Positions 1 to 8,913 of a stretch of DNA of 64,000 nucleotides are shown one piece after another. The position numbers were made by a program, and so were the translations under genes. The first letter of the stretch is position 1; every line of letters begins with the position of its first letter. The stretch is from Paratractidigestivibacter sp003150175. GTDB lineage: Bacteria > Actinomycetota > Coriobacteriia > Coriobacteriales > Atopobiaceae. Where the stretch lies: NCBI RefSeq assembly GCF_964283195.1, contig NZ_CAXYLH010000001.1. One strand, written 5' to 3'. Below the pieces are notes generated by a model that was not told the DNA's origin, made no database searches, and was given only the letters and a program-made list of their open reading frames with translations.

Positions 1-2
1 GC

Positions 3-215
3 CTGCGTCTGGTGAAGTACTTCCTCAAGGGCAACGTGTTCTCCGCGAACGAGGCGGCCATCCTCCTTATGGGCTGCGCCGTGGCGTTCGTGATCTCGCT
101 GCTCGTGATCCGTTTCCTCATGAGCTTCATCCGCAAGCACGACTTCAAGCCGTTCGGCTGGTACCGCATCGTCCTCGGCGTCGCCGTGATCGCGTACTTC
201 GCGCTGGTCGCGTAG
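3..215 (+). CDS. uppP: Undecaprenyl-diphosphatase UppP/BacA, C-terminal part
   Basis: Only the last 70 or so codons are present; the gene begins before the window. UppP removes a phosphate from undecaprenyl pyrophosphate so the lipid carrier can be reused in cell-wall synthesis, and it lies in the plasma membrane. The visible part has two hydrophobic segments, a stretch over about residues 15-40 (AILLMGCAVAFVISLLVI) and a terminal one (IVLGVAVIAYFALVA). Between them is the conserved tail pattern FIRKHDFKPFGWYR, which is typical of the UppP C-terminus. The frame is open from base 3, so any start inside the window would be internal. Confidence 0.85.
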   Translation: MRLVKYFLKGNVFSANEAAILLMGCAVAFVISLLVIRFLMSFIRKHDFKPFGWYRIVLGVAVIAYFALVA

Positions 216-232
216 CGGGAGGGGGCGGCGCT

Positions 233-257
233 GCGCCTAGTGGGCGCGCTTCTTTCC
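233..257 (+). terminator. Possible terminator after uppP
   Basis: GCGCC at 233-237 and GGCGC at 243-247 form a short stem, followed by CTTCTTTCC at 249-257 in place of a pure T tract. It lies 18 bases past the uppP stop. The stem is short, so this is tentative. Confidence 0.4.
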
Positions 258-354
258 AGGCGTCCCCGCCAGGCATCCCGGCCGGGCGCACGCCCCCGCC
301 GAGCGCGCGCTTCTTTCTAGGCATTTCCAGACGTTCGCTGCGGGGCGACCGCAA

Positions 355-1377
355 CTACGCCGTGAGGTACACCATCGCGAGGATGAACGCGAAGCCGAGC
401 AGGTCGGCCGGCGAGAGGGCCGTGCCGAGCAGCAGCACCGTCGAGATCGTGGCCGCGATGGGCTCGGAGGTCCCCAGCAGCGACGCGCGCATCGATCCGG
501 CGTCGTGGACGCCCTGGAGGAACAGCGCATAGCTGCCGAACGTGCCGATAAGCACGATGAAGACGAGCGCCGCCACCGCCGTGACGTCGAGGGCGGGCAT
601 GTGCTCCCACGGGCGGTACACCGCCGCGAGCACGCTGCCGGACACCAAAAACGCGATCCCGTTGACGGTGAAGTTGCCCCAGCGCGCCATCGGCTTGGCC
701 GGCAGCACCGAGAGGCACGCCGACGAGAGAGCGCACACAAGCCCCCACACAAGCCCCATCACGGGCAGGTCGAGCTGGCCGGGGTTGCCGCCCGTCGCCA
801 CGAGGAACGTGCCCGCGAGCGCGAGCGCGAGTCCGATCGCCTCCTTGGGCGCGGGGCCGCGGCGCGAGCTCAGGCAGGTCCAGCCGAGAACAAGCGCCAT
901 GCCGAGGCTCTGCATGATCGTGGCCATGGCCGAGCTCGTCCAATGGATCGCCTGCAGGTAGGCCACCTGCGAAAAAAGGATCGCGCCGAACGCGACGGCG
1001 AGGACCTCGAGAAGCCCCTTTCGGCTGCGCACGACTCCCGCGAGCTGGCCGCGGCCCTTCGGCGTGAGCGCCGCCGCCGTGAGGAACAGCCAGCAGGCGG
1101 TAAGCTCGCGGAAGCAGACGAGCCACAGGGGGTCGACGGAGTAGGCGTTCATGAGCCAGCTCGCCACGGTCCCGTTGAGACCCCAGAACGTGCCGCCCAC
1201 GAGGGTGCAGACGATGCCGCGGCGGACGCGGGCGCGCTCCCCGCGCGCGGCGGGCGCAGCGTCGGCTCCGGCCGCCACGGGGCCGGCAGTCGCGCCGACG
1301 GCATCTGCCGAGGCGTTTCCGAGGACGGTCGCGGGGGCAGGTACCTGCGGGTCCATCTCGGCGAGCTGGTCGTGCAT
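355..1377 (-). CDS. EamA/DMT-family transporter
   Basis: Predicted ten-helix drug/metabolite superfamily permease of 340 residues; the substrate cannot be told from sequence. After a non-conserved N-terminal stretch of about 55 residues there are two EamA repeats. The first opens with GIVCTLVGGTFWGLNGTVAS and the second with the pattern LVWGLVCALSSACLSVL. I start at the ATG at 1377 because GAGGAG lies about 8 bases upstream; an in-frame ATG six codons earlier has no spaced ribosome site. It is divergent from the M16 protease gene, with 92 bases between the two starts. Confidence 0.85.
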   Translation of the reverse strand: MHDQLAEMDPQVPAPATVLGNASADAVGATAGPVAAGADAAPAARGERARVRRGIVCTLVGGTFWGLNGTVASWLMNAYSVDPLWLVCFRELTACWLFLTAAALTPKGRGQLAGVVRSRKGLLEVLAVAFGAILFSQVAYLQAIHWTSSAMATIMQSLGMALVLGWTCLSSRRGPAPKEAIGLALALAGTFLVATGGNPGQLDLPVMGLVWGLVCALSSACLSVLPAKPMARWGNFTVNGIAFLVSGSVLAAVYRPWEHMPALDVTAVAALVFIVLIGTFGSYALFLQGVHDAGSMRASLLGTSEPIAATISTVLLLGTALSPADLLGFAFILAMVYLTA

Positions 1378-1469
1378 GTTTCTTCTCCTCTTCATACGTC
1401 GCCCAGCTAGGGTAACACCCGTTGCTTCGCGGTATGCTGCTCACGTGCAAACACGAGCAAAGGAGCATC

Positions 1470-4403
1470 ATGCCGAAGAACGACTTCACTTTTGCCGACC
1501 CCGCGCTGGCCGTGGGCACCGAGCACGCGGGCTTCACCGTCGAGCGCGTCGAGGCCGTGCGCGAGATCGGCGGGCAGGCCTACGTCATGCGCCACGCCGC
1601 CACGGGCGCGCGCCTGCTGTGGCTCGCGAACGCCGACGTGAACAAGTCCTTCTCCATCGCGTTCAAGACCCCGCCCGCCGACGACACGGGCGTTTTCCAC
1701 ATCCTCGAGCACTCGGTGCTGTGCGGAAGCGACGCGTACCCGGTCAAGGAGCCCTTCGTCAACCTGCTCAAGACGAGCATGCAGACGTTCCTGAACGCCC
1801 TTACCTTCCCCGACAAGACCATGTACCCGGTGGCGTCCACCAACACCGCCGACCTGGAGAACCTCATGGGGGTCTACCTCGACGCGGTGCTCCACCCGGC
1901 GATCTATCGCCGTCCGCGCATCTTTGAGCAGGAGGGCTGGCACCTGGAGGTCGAGGGCGAGGGCGCAGACGCGCGCCTTGCGTACAACGGCGTCGTCTTT
2001 AACGAGATGAAGGGCGCGCTCTCCGACCCCGACGATGTGCTCTACCAGGCGCTTTCGAGCGCACTGTTCCCCGACACCGCCTACGGCTTCGAGTCGGGCG
2101 GCAACCCGCGCGCCATCCCAACGCTCACGTACGAGAAGTTCCTCGACACCCACGCGCGCCACTACGACCTGGCGAACAGCTACACCGTGCTCTACGGAGA
2201 CATGGACATCGAGCGCGAGCTCGCCTTCATCGACGAGCGCTTCCGCGGCGCCGACGAGCGCGGGGCGGGCGCGCCGAACGTGCTCGCGACCCAGGCGCCC
2301 GTCGAGCCGGAGCGCCGCCGCATCCAGATGGCGACCGCGCCCGGCAACGCGGCCGACGGCGTGAGCTACGTGATCGGCGGCGCCGCGGACCGTGCGCGCG
2401 TCCTCGCCGTCGACGTGCTGCTGGACGCCCTCACGGGCTCCAACGAGGCCCCGCTCAAGCGCGCGGTCCTCGACGCGGGGCTCGCCGACGACTTCGAGGC
2501 CACGCTCATCGACGGCGTGCTCCAGCCCCAGGCGATGTTCCAGCTCAAGGGCGTGCACGAGGGCTGCGCGGGCAAGTTCCGCCCGCTACTCGAGTCCGAG
2601 TGCGCGCGCCTAGCGAACGACGGCATCCCGCGCGAGAAGCTCGAGGCGGCGCTCGCCCAGGCCGAGTTCAACCTCCGCGAGGGCGACTGGGGCAGCTACC
2701 CCGACGGGGTCGCACTGTCCATGACCGTCATGTCCTCCTGGCTCTACGACGACGACCGCCCGCTCGACTACGTCCACTACGAGGAGGCGCTCGCCGAGGT
2801 CAAGGGGCTTCTTGGCGATGGCGGGTTCGAGCGGCTGCTGCGCGAGCTAGTCTGCGAGAGCCGCCACTGCGCCGAGGTCGAGCTCGTGCCCATCGAGGGC
2901 GGCGACGCGGCAGAGGAGCAGGCGGAGCTCGAGGCCAGGCGCGCCGCGATGAGCGACGAGGACCTCGCAGCCGTCGCGGCCGAGGTCGCGGCCCTACGCG
3001 CCGAGCAGGAGGCGCCCGACTCCCCCGAGGCGCTTGCGACGCTGCCGCAGCTCCACGTGAGCGACATCGAGGACCCGGCGCCCGAACCCGCGGCGCCCAT
3101 GGTCGACGCTCCCCTGCCCTGCATCGCCCACGAACTGGACACGCACGGCATCGCCTACGTCTACCACTACTTCGACCTGCGCCGGCTCACCACAGACGAG
3201 CTGCCGCTGGCCGGGCTTCTTTCCGACCTGCTGGGCAAGCTCGACACGGCGTCGCACAGCGCGTCGGACCTCGACACCCTCGTGGAGACGAACCTCGGCG
3301 GGCTGGACTTCTTTGTCGAGACGTACGTGCCTAAGGACGACCCCGCGGCGGCGGTGCCCACGCTCGTCATCGGGGCGTCGGCGCTCTCCGGCAAGGTCGA
3401 GCGCTTGGCGGACATCCCGCGCGAGGTCTGGGGCTCGACCGACTTCAGCGACCTCGACGACATCCGCGACATCCTCACGCAGCGCAAGGTCGCGCTCGAG
3501 CAGTGCTTCGTCGGCGCGGGGCACAGCGTGGGCATGCTGCGCGCGAACACGTATTTCCTCGCCGGGGCGAGGGCGAGCGACCTCATGGGCGGCGTCGACT
3601 ATTACCTGTACCTCCGCGAGCTTTTGGCCAACTGGGACGCGCGCAAGGAGGCACTCGCCGGTGAGCTCACCGAGCTGTGCCGGCGCATCTTTACCGCGGA
3701 CGAGGTCACGGTGAGCTTCGTCGGCTCGGCAGATGACCGACGCCGCTTCTGGGAGGCCGCGGGCGACCTCGGGCTTCCCACGCTCGGCAAGAAGGCCGCG
3801 CACGTCCTCGATGTCCGCGCGACCGGCGCGCGCAAGGAGGGCTTCGTCATCCCGTCGAACGTGAGCTACGTCGTGCGCGCGAGCGCGCCATCGGCGGCCG
3901 ACGCGGGCACCATCGGATGCTGGAACGTCGCCACCCGCGCGATCAGCTACGACTACCTGTGGAACGAGGTCCGCGTCAAGGGCGGCGCCTACGGGTGCGG
4001 CTTCCGCCGCGACGCCGTCGGCGGGCGCGCGTTCTGGTCCTACCGCGACCCGGCGGTCGACGCGACGCTCGCACGCTACGACGGCTGCGCGAAGTGGCTC
4101 GCGGGCTGGGACGGCGGCGCCGATGAGCTCGACGGCTATATCGTGAGCGCCGTCGCCGCGCACGACGCGCCGGTGAAGCCACGCGCACTGGCGCGTCGCC
4201 AGGACGTCGCCCGCTTCAACGAGAAGAAGCCCGGCTGGCGCGAGCAGATCCGCGCCGAGGAGCTCGCTGTGACGGCGGACGACGTGCGCGCCCTCGCAGC
4301 TGCGCTCGCGGACGACGGCCCGGCGAGCGGCGTGTGCGTCTTCGGCGGGCGCGAGGCGCTCGAGGCGAGCGAGATCGAGCTGGAGCTCACCGAGCTCTGC
4401 TAG
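1470..4403 (+). CDS. M16C-family zinc metalloprotease (presequence-protease-like)
   Basis: A 977-residue clam-shell peptidase of the insulinase M16C group, which degrades short peptides in a closed chamber. The inverted zinc motif H-x-x-E-H is visible as HILEH at residues 77-81. The third zinc ligand is probably the Glu of VVFNEMKG about 75 residues later. The C-terminal half has the degenerate M16 repeats, including the typical NEVRVKGGAYGCGF segment that lines the chamber. The start is the ATG at 1470, with AGGAG six bases upstream; an in-frame extension to 1422 lacks a ribosome site. No signal peptide is seen, so it is probably cytoplasmic. Confidence 0.9.
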   Translation: MPKNDFTFADPALAVGTEHAGFTVERVEAVREIGGQAYVMRHAATGARLLWLANADVNKSFSIAFKTPPADDTGVFHILEHSVLCGSDAYPVKEPFVNLLKTSMQTFLNALTFPDKTMYPVASTNTADLENLMGVYLDAVLHPAIYRRPRIFEQEGWHLEVEGEGADARLAYNGVVFNEMKGALSDPDDVLYQALSSALFPDTAYGFESGGNPRAIPTLTYEKFLDTHARHYDLANSYTVLYGDMDIERELAFIDERFRGADERGAGAPNVLATQAPVEPERRRIQMATAPGNAADGVSYVIGGAADRARVLAVDVLLDALTGSNEAPLKRAVLDAGLADDFEATLIDGVLQPQAMFQLKGVHEGCAGKFRPLLESECARLANDGIPREKLEAALAQAEFNLREGDWGSYPDGVALSMTVMSSWLYDDDRPLDYVHYEEALAEVKGLLGDGGFERLLRELVCESRHCAEVELVPIEGGDAAEEQAELEARRAAMSDEDLAAVAAEVAALRAEQEAPDSPEALATLPQLHVSDIEDPAPEPAAPMVDAPLPCIAHELDTHGIAYVYHYFDLRRLTTDELPLAGLLSDLLGKLDTASHSASDLDTLVETNLGGLDFFVETYVPKDDPAAAVPTLVIGASALSGKVERLADIPREVWGSTDFSDLDDIRDILTQRKVALEQCFVGAGHSVGMLRANTYFLAGARASDLMGGVDYYLYLRELLANWDARKEALAGELTELCRRIFTADEVTVSFVGSADDRRRFWEAAGDLGLPTLGKKAAHVLDVRATGARKEGFVIPSNVSYVVRASAPSAADAGTIGCWNVATRAISYDYLWNEVRVKGGAYGCGFRRDAVGGRAFWSYRDPAVDATLARYDGCAKWLAGWDGGADELDGYIVSAVAAHDAPVKPRALARRQDVARFNEKKPGWREQIRAEELAVTADDVRALAAALADDGPASGVCVFGGREALEASEIELELTELC

Positions 4404-4488
4404 GGCGGCGGCGCGCGAGATGCAGACAGACCCGATAGGCCTGACCTTGCCCTAGCTCGCCGAGCTTTGCCGGGGCGACGGCGCGCCT

Positions 4489-4605
4489 GCGAAACTATCG
4501 GGAGTTCTTGGCGCGAATGCGAAGAAATCGGGAGTTGTTGAGGGTGTTCGCCCCAACAACTCCCGATTTCTTTGCAAATGCACCAAGAACTCGCGTTTTC
4601 TTTGC
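4489..4605. repeat. Nested palindromic array, four 22-nt units at 30-nt period
   Basis: Two direct units (4489-4510, 4519-4540) face two inverted units (4554-4575, 4584-4605). Each unit is 22 nt, starts near GCAAAGAAA and ends GAGTTNTTG. The starts are exactly 30 nt apart in each arm. The inner pair shares TTGTTG and the outer pair TTCTTG, so the variable positions match in nested fashion. It lies between the convergent M16 and nitroreductase genes. Confidence 0.85.
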
Positions 4606-4624
4606 ACAGAGACCCGAGAGCGCG

Positions 4625-5215
4625 CTAGACGAGCAGGTCGTCGAGCGCGAGCTTCGGCACATGGTGGGAGCCGTCGGACTCGCGCCAATAAGTGAGGCCG
4701 TGATCGGTCGTCGCGGGTTCGAGGACGATCTTCTCGGCACGCGGGCCGAGGGCGATGACCATGGCGACAGCGTAGCCCGCGTCGGTCAGGCCGAGCTCAT
4801 CGCCCAAGCAGGCGTCGTAGCTCTTGTGCATACAGGCGCCGAGGCCGCGCGAGGCGGCGGCGAGCACGATGGACTGGCTCGCGATCCCCACGTCGATGAG
4901 ACGGATCGGGTTGGCGACGAGCTTGGCCGGCAGGCAGACGACGACGTAGCCGCCGGGGTACTCACCGGGCTCCGGGCCGTTCCAGTCTTTGAGGGCGCCT
5001 GCCCAGTGCAGGTGCGAGAAGACCTTCTCCGCTGCCTCGGCGTCGTCGGCGCTCACCACACGGAAGCGCAGGACCTGCATGTTGTTTCCACAGGGCGAGA
5101 GGCGCGCGGCGTCCGCGAGCTCGCGGAGCACGCCCTCCTCCACCGCCTCGCCGCTATAGCGCCGGTACGTGCGCGCGCCCTCGATCAGCTGGTGGAACTC
5201 GTTCGCATCGATCAT
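4625..5215 (-). CDS. Nitroreductase-family flavoprotein
   Basis: A 196-residue protein of the FMN-dependent nitroreductase fold. The N-terminal pattern R-T-Y-R-R-Y, the segment SPCGNNMQ around residue 40, and the C-terminal VAMVIALGPRAEKI are typical of the family, which forms homodimers and reduces nitro compounds, quinones or related substrates with NAD(P)H. The natural substrate cannot be inferred. It starts with ATG at 5215, just upstream of the ricT stop on the same strand, and converges on the M16 gene across the palindromic array. Confidence 0.85.
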   Translation of the reverse strand: MIDANEFHQLIEGARTYRRYSGEAVEEGVLRELADAARLSPCGNNMQVLRFRVVSADDAEAAEKVFSHLHWAGALKDWNGPEPGEYPGGYVVVCLPAKLVANPIRLIDVGIASQSIVLAAASRGLGACMHKSYDACLGDELGLTDAGYAVAMVIALGPRAEKIVLEPATTDHGLTYWRESDGSHHVPKLALDDLLV

Positions 5216-5230
5216 GCCCGATCCCCTTCT

Positions 5231-6733
5231 CTACTCCGCGGAGCCCGCGGACGGGCCGGCGCCGTTGCCACCCTGGCCGCCGCGGCGGCGCCTGCGGCGA
5301 CGCGGCTTCTGCTCGCCGCCCTCGCCCTGGGCGCCCTGGCCCTGCTGCCTGGGCTGCTGGTTCTTCTGCTGGCGGGACGCCTGGCCCTGCTGGGCCGCGG
5401 CACCGCCCTTGTCGCCGGGGCGACGGCGCCGAGAAGGACGCATCCCCCCGCCGCGCGGCTGCTGGCGTTGCTCGTCGGCCGCAGGCTCGGGCGCGCCCTC
5501 GGCGCGGTGGTGCCTGCGGCGGGCGGTCCCCTGCTTGGGCTCGGCATCCGGCCTCATGTGCGCCGGGGCCGCGGCCTGCTTGCCGCCGTCGCCCGGGGCG
5601 CGGCGCTTGCGACGGCGCCCCTCCTGCTCGGAGCCCGGCTGCTGCTCGCCGCGCTGACGGCGCTCACGGCCTTGCTGACCTTGGCCGCGCTCCTGGCGCT
5701 GGCCGCCCTGGCCCTCGTCGCCGCCGCGGCGACGACGCTTGCGCGTCTCGACGAAGATGTCGCTCGCGTCGGGGACCTCGGCGGGGATGACGCCGTTCTT
5801 TCGGTCGAGCTCGGCGAGGGCCATCTGCACGTCGGGCGACTGCAGGCGCTCGAGGACCTCGCGCGTGACGGTGTCGGGGCGGCACGCGCAGCCGAGCTCC
5901 TGGGACTTCTTGCACGCGGCCTCGGAGGCGGTCATGTCGGCGAGGTTCACGCGGATGGTCTTGCCGCCCTCCAGACGCAGGACAATCTGCTCCTTGGGCG
6001 TGTTGTACTCGACGATCTTTCCCTTACCGAGCGGGGTGTCGATGACGGCGTTGCGCTTGGGCGCGCGACCCTTGAAGTCGCGGTAGGCCTCGAACTCGTA
6101 GCGCAGGCAGCACATGAGGCGGCCGCACGCGCCCGAGATCTTGGTCGAGTTCAGGGGCAGGTCCTGCTCCTTGGCCATGCGGATGCTCACCGGGTCGAAG
6201 CTCATGGCGAAGCGGCGGCAGCACAGCTCCTGGCCGCAGTGGCCGTAGCCGCCCACGATGGCGGCCTCCTCGCGCACGCCGATCTGGCGCATGTCGATGC
6301 GCACGTGCAGCTCGCGCGAGAGGTCGCGCACGAGCTGGCGGAAGTCGACGCGATCCTCCGCGGCGAAGTAGCAGACGGCCTTCTCCTCGTCGAAGAGGTA
6401 CTCGACGCCCACGGGCTTCATCTCGAGCCCGGAGGCCGAGACGAGCCGGCGGAACGTCGGCATGGACTCGTCGCCCCTGCGCGCAAGCTCGTCGGCGCGG
6501 TCGAGGTCGGCATCGGTGCAGATGCGCAGGACGTTCTTGAGCTGAGCGTGGCCAATGGCGAGGGTCAGCTCGTCGTTGGTCATCGACTGGGCGTCGCCGA
6601 CGGCGAGGCCGATCTCGTGGCCGCGCTCGGTCTGCACGATCACGTGGTCGCCCTCCTGGGCGCCCGTGCCGCAGGGGTCGAACCACAGCTCGTGCACCGA
6701 GTACTCGAGCTTGACGGGAATCACATTGGGCAT
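5231..6733 (-). CDS. ricT: PSP1-domain protein RicT (YaaT-like) with long basic tail
   Basis: A 500-residue protein. Residues 1 to about 260 form the PSP1 domain with the Cys pattern known from RicT: CGQELCCRRF near residue 165 and GACGRLMCCLRYE near 205. In Bacillus, RicT works with RicA and RicF in an Fe-S complex that affects RNase Y processing. From about residue 300 the protein becomes a low-complexity tail rich in Arg, Gln, Gly and Lys, which resembles RNA-binding RGG-type tails and is far longer than in Bacillus. It starts at the ATG directly after the holB stop (TAA then ATG), so tmk-holB-ricT form one unit. Confidence 0.9.
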   Translation of the reverse strand: MPNVIPVKLEYSVHELWFDPCGTGAQEGDHVIVQTERGHEIGLAVGDAQSMTNDELTLAIGHAQLKNVLRICTDADLDRADELARRGDESMPTFRRLVSASGLEMKPVGVEYLFDEEKAVCYFAAEDRVDFRQLVRDLSRELHVRIDMRQIGVREEAAIVGGYGHCGQELCCRRFAMSFDPVSIRMAKEQDLPLNSTKISGACGRLMCCLRYEFEAYRDFKGRAPKRNAVIDTPLGKGKIVEYNTPKEQIVLRLEGGKTIRVNLADMTASEAACKKSQELGCACRPDTVTREVLERLQSPDVQMALAELDRKNGVIPAEVPDASDIFVETRKRRRRGGDEGQGGQRQERGQGQQGRERRQRGEQQPGSEQEGRRRKRRAPGDGGKQAAAPAHMRPDAEPKQGTARRRHHRAEGAPEPAADEQRQQPRGGGMRPSRRRRPGDKGGAAAQQGQASRQQKNQQPRQQGQGAQGEGGEQKPRRRRRRRGGQGGNGAGPSAGSAE

Positions 6734-7861
6734 TTACAGTGCCTCCTTTATGGCAAGCAGCATGACCTCGAGCGTCAGCTGCGCAGAAACGTTCCTAGAG
6801 AGGTGCGCCACGGCGTCCGAGCACGCCTTGAGCGCGGCGAGCACGCCCGCGGCCGTCGTGTACGCCGCGATGCGCGCGACAACGTCGGCCGCGTCCGCGT
6901 TGACGATCGCCGCGTCCACATCCTCGCAGGTCAAGAGCGCGTCGCGCAGCATCGACTCGGCGGCGGCGATAGCCTCCATCATACCTGAACGTTCGCGGGC
7001 GGTGAGCTCGCGCTTGTTCGCCGCCTCGACCGCCTTAAGGGCCGCGGCGGTGAGGAAGTCGGAGCTCTCTTTGACGGCGGCTTCCTGGGCCTCCTTGACG
7101 TCGGCAAGAGGGACCTTGACGGCAGCGGCGATCTCGCCGGCGGACTTGATAACGTCCCAAGAGTCGTCGCGGGCGAGCTCGCCGATCGTCTGCACGACGA
7201 GGCGGCGGACCTGCCGGCGGCTCGTGGAGTTGAGAAAGTCGCAGGCGCGCGCGGGGGTGCCCGCGACGGCGAGCGCGATGCGCGCCTCGCGCTCAGAGGC
7301 GCCCGACTCGCGCAGCACCGCCTTGAGCGCCGCGTCCGGGGAGGTCACGCGGAAGGGCACGACCTGGCAGCGGCTCACGATGGTGGGCAGCATCGCAGCG
7401 ACGGTGCGCCCGCAGAGCACGAAGACCACGCCGGCCGGCGGCTCCTCAAGGGTCTTAAGCAGGGCGTTCGCCGCCGTCCCGCGCAGCAGGTCCGCGCGGT
7501 CGAGGATGTAGACCTTCGCCTTCGCGCGCATGGGCGCCAGACTCACGTCCGCGATAAGGTCGCGGATCTGATCGGCGAGGTAGCCCGTGGCGCTCGCCGG
7601 CGCGAGCCAGTGGACGTCCGGGTGCGTATGGTGAGAGACGCGCCGGCACTCGTCGCAGGTCGCGTCGCCGCCGTTGGGGCACACGACGCACTTGGCCAGG
7701 GCCTCGGCAGCGTCGAGCTTACCCGAGCCGGGCGCCCCCACAAAGAGGTACGCGTGGCTGAGCCTGCCCTCGGCGATGGCCTGGGCGAGGAAGTCATGGA
7801 CGCGCGGCTGGTCGGCGACGGCCGCCAGGGCGCGCGGTGCGGATGCGGCGGCCTCGGTCAT
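6734..7861 (-). CDS. holB: DNA polymerase III delta-prime subunit
   Basis: A 375-residue clamp-loader subunit. The P-loop is GAPGSGKLD, with Leu-Asp where an active ATPase has Thr, which fits delta-prime being a non-hydrolysing member. A zinc knuckle follows as CVVCPNGGDATCDEC. Further on are the AAA+ features AKVYILDRADLL and ANALLKTLEEPP, and the SRC sensor region as TIVSRCQ. The ATG at 7861 overlaps the tmk stop by four bases (ATGA). Tight coupling with tmk and ricT is the usual arrangement in Gram-positive bacteria. Confidence 0.93.
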   Translation of the reverse strand: MTEAAASAPRALAAVADQPRVHDFLAQAIAEGRLSHAYLFVGAPGSGKLDAAEALAKCVVCPNGGDATCDECRRVSHHTHPDVHWLAPASATGYLADQIRDLIADVSLAPMRAKAKVYILDRADLLRGTAANALLKTLEEPPAGVVFVLCGRTVAAMLPTIVSRCQVVPFRVTSPDAALKAVLRESGASEREARIALAVAGTPARACDFLNSTSRRQVRRLVVQTIGELARDDSWDVIKSAGEIAAAVKVPLADVKEAQEAAVKESSDFLTAAALKAVEAANKRELTARERSGMMEAIAAAESMLRDALLTCEDVDAAIVNADAADVVARIAAYTTAAGVLAALKACSDAVAHLSRNVSAQLTLEVMLLAIKEAL

Positions 7862-8496
7862 CGGTCCTCCCCCGCGAGGTCGGGAAGGAGGTCGGCGAGC
7901 GCGTCCGCTAGCCGCCCCGCGACTTCCTCGACCGTCCCCGTGGCGTCGACGCGGCGCACGCGGCGGGGCTCCTCCGCAACCAGCCGCAGGTACCCCTCGC
8001 GAACACGGCGCTGGAATGCGACACCCTCCGCCTCCATGCGGTCGGCGCCGTCGCGCGTCGCGCGGGAGAGCGCGGCGTCGGTGTCCATGTCGAGCACGAG
8101 GGTGCGGTCGGGGGCGACGCCGCAGCTGCCGAGTGCGTTCGCGGCGCGGATGGTCGGCTCGGCAAGCGAGCGTCCTGCCGCCTGGTACGCGAAGGTCGAG
8201 TCGTAGAATCGGTCGCAGACGACGACCGCGCCGCGCGCGAGGGCAGGCTCGATGACCTGCCGGACGAGCTGCGCGCGCGACGCCTCGAAGAGAAGAAGCT
8301 CGCACTCGGGCGCCATCTCTGAGTTCTCGGGGTCGAGCACGAGAGCGCGGATCTTCTCGCTCACGGCGGTGCCGCCGGGCTCGCGCAGGCGCACGACCTC
8401 GCGCCCCGTCGCCGCGATGCGGTCGGCGAGGATGGCGGCCTGCGTCGACTTGCCGCAGCCGTCGGCCCCCTCGAGCGTGATGAACAATCCTCGCAT
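7858..8496 (-). CDS. tmk: Thymidylate kinase
   Basis: A 212-residue dTMP kinase that makes dTDP for DNA synthesis. The P-loop GADGCGKST lies near residues 10-18, the dTMP-binding DRFYDST motif near 95, and REPGGT near 40. Its length is normal. It is the first gene of the tmk-holB-ricT unit, and its last four bases overlap the holB start. Confidence 0.95.
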   Translation of the reverse strand: MRGLFITLEGADGCGKSTQAAILADRIAATGREVVRLREPGGTAVSEKIRALVLDPENSEMAPECELLLFEASRAQLVRQVIEPALARGAVVVCDRFYDSTFAYQAAGRSLAEPTIRAANALGSCGVAPDRTLVLDMDTDAALSRATRDGADRMEAEGVAFQRRVREGYLRLVAEEPRRVRRVDATGTVEEVAGRLADALADLLPDLAGEDR

Positions 8497-8913
8497 GGCA
8501 CCTCTTTGCCGTTATTGTTTGTAACTTTCTGATTGTAGCGCGATGGGCAACGAGCACGCCACGCGGCGGCCCGCCGGTCGCCGCGAAGACGCGGACGATG
8601 CGAGGCGCGCCCCACGGACAATACGAGGCACAAGAAGAAACGCCGAGATTGCGCATCTTTACAAATCTGCCGCGATTTCACAGCATTTTGTAAAGATACG
8701 CAATCTCGACGCGGAGCGATGAGCGAAGCGGCCGCCCTGGTTGCGCGGGACGGCCGTTTGGAGTGAGCGAAGCGGCCGCCTTGGGCACGTGGGGCAGTCG
8801 TTTGGGCGTGTGAAGCGACCAGATTTAGGCGGACGGCGTGTCCTGAGGGGGGGTGGCAGGTAGAACTGACGCGGGGCCGGACGCAGACAAGCACTCGGCC
8901 CCGCGAGCTGAAG
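8497..8913. other. Non-coding gap between topA and tmk
   Basis: There is no credible gene. The gap holds the long palindrome at 8645-8707 and a 16-bp direct repeat, GAGCGAAGCGGCCGCC, at 8721-8736 and 8765-8780. The 5' leader of tmk contains an AT-rich stretch at about 8510-8540. Confidence 0.6.
8645..8707. repeat. Long inverted repeat downstream of topA
   Basis: Arms at 8645-8665 and 8687-8707 match at 20 of 21 positions around a 21-nt loop. The single mismatch becomes a G-U pair on the minus strand, which is the strand transcribed here. Confidence 0.8.

Noticed and set aside
1422..1469. A longer N-terminus for the M16 protease
   Set aside because: The 16 extra codons have no ribosome site, while AGGAG lies right before the ATG at 1470.
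4508..6988. An 826-codon open frame opposite the nitroreductase and ricT genes
   Set aside because: It is made by GC-rich codon bias on the other strand; it has low-complexity Ala/Leu/Arg content and no ribosome site, and it crosses three well-supported genes.
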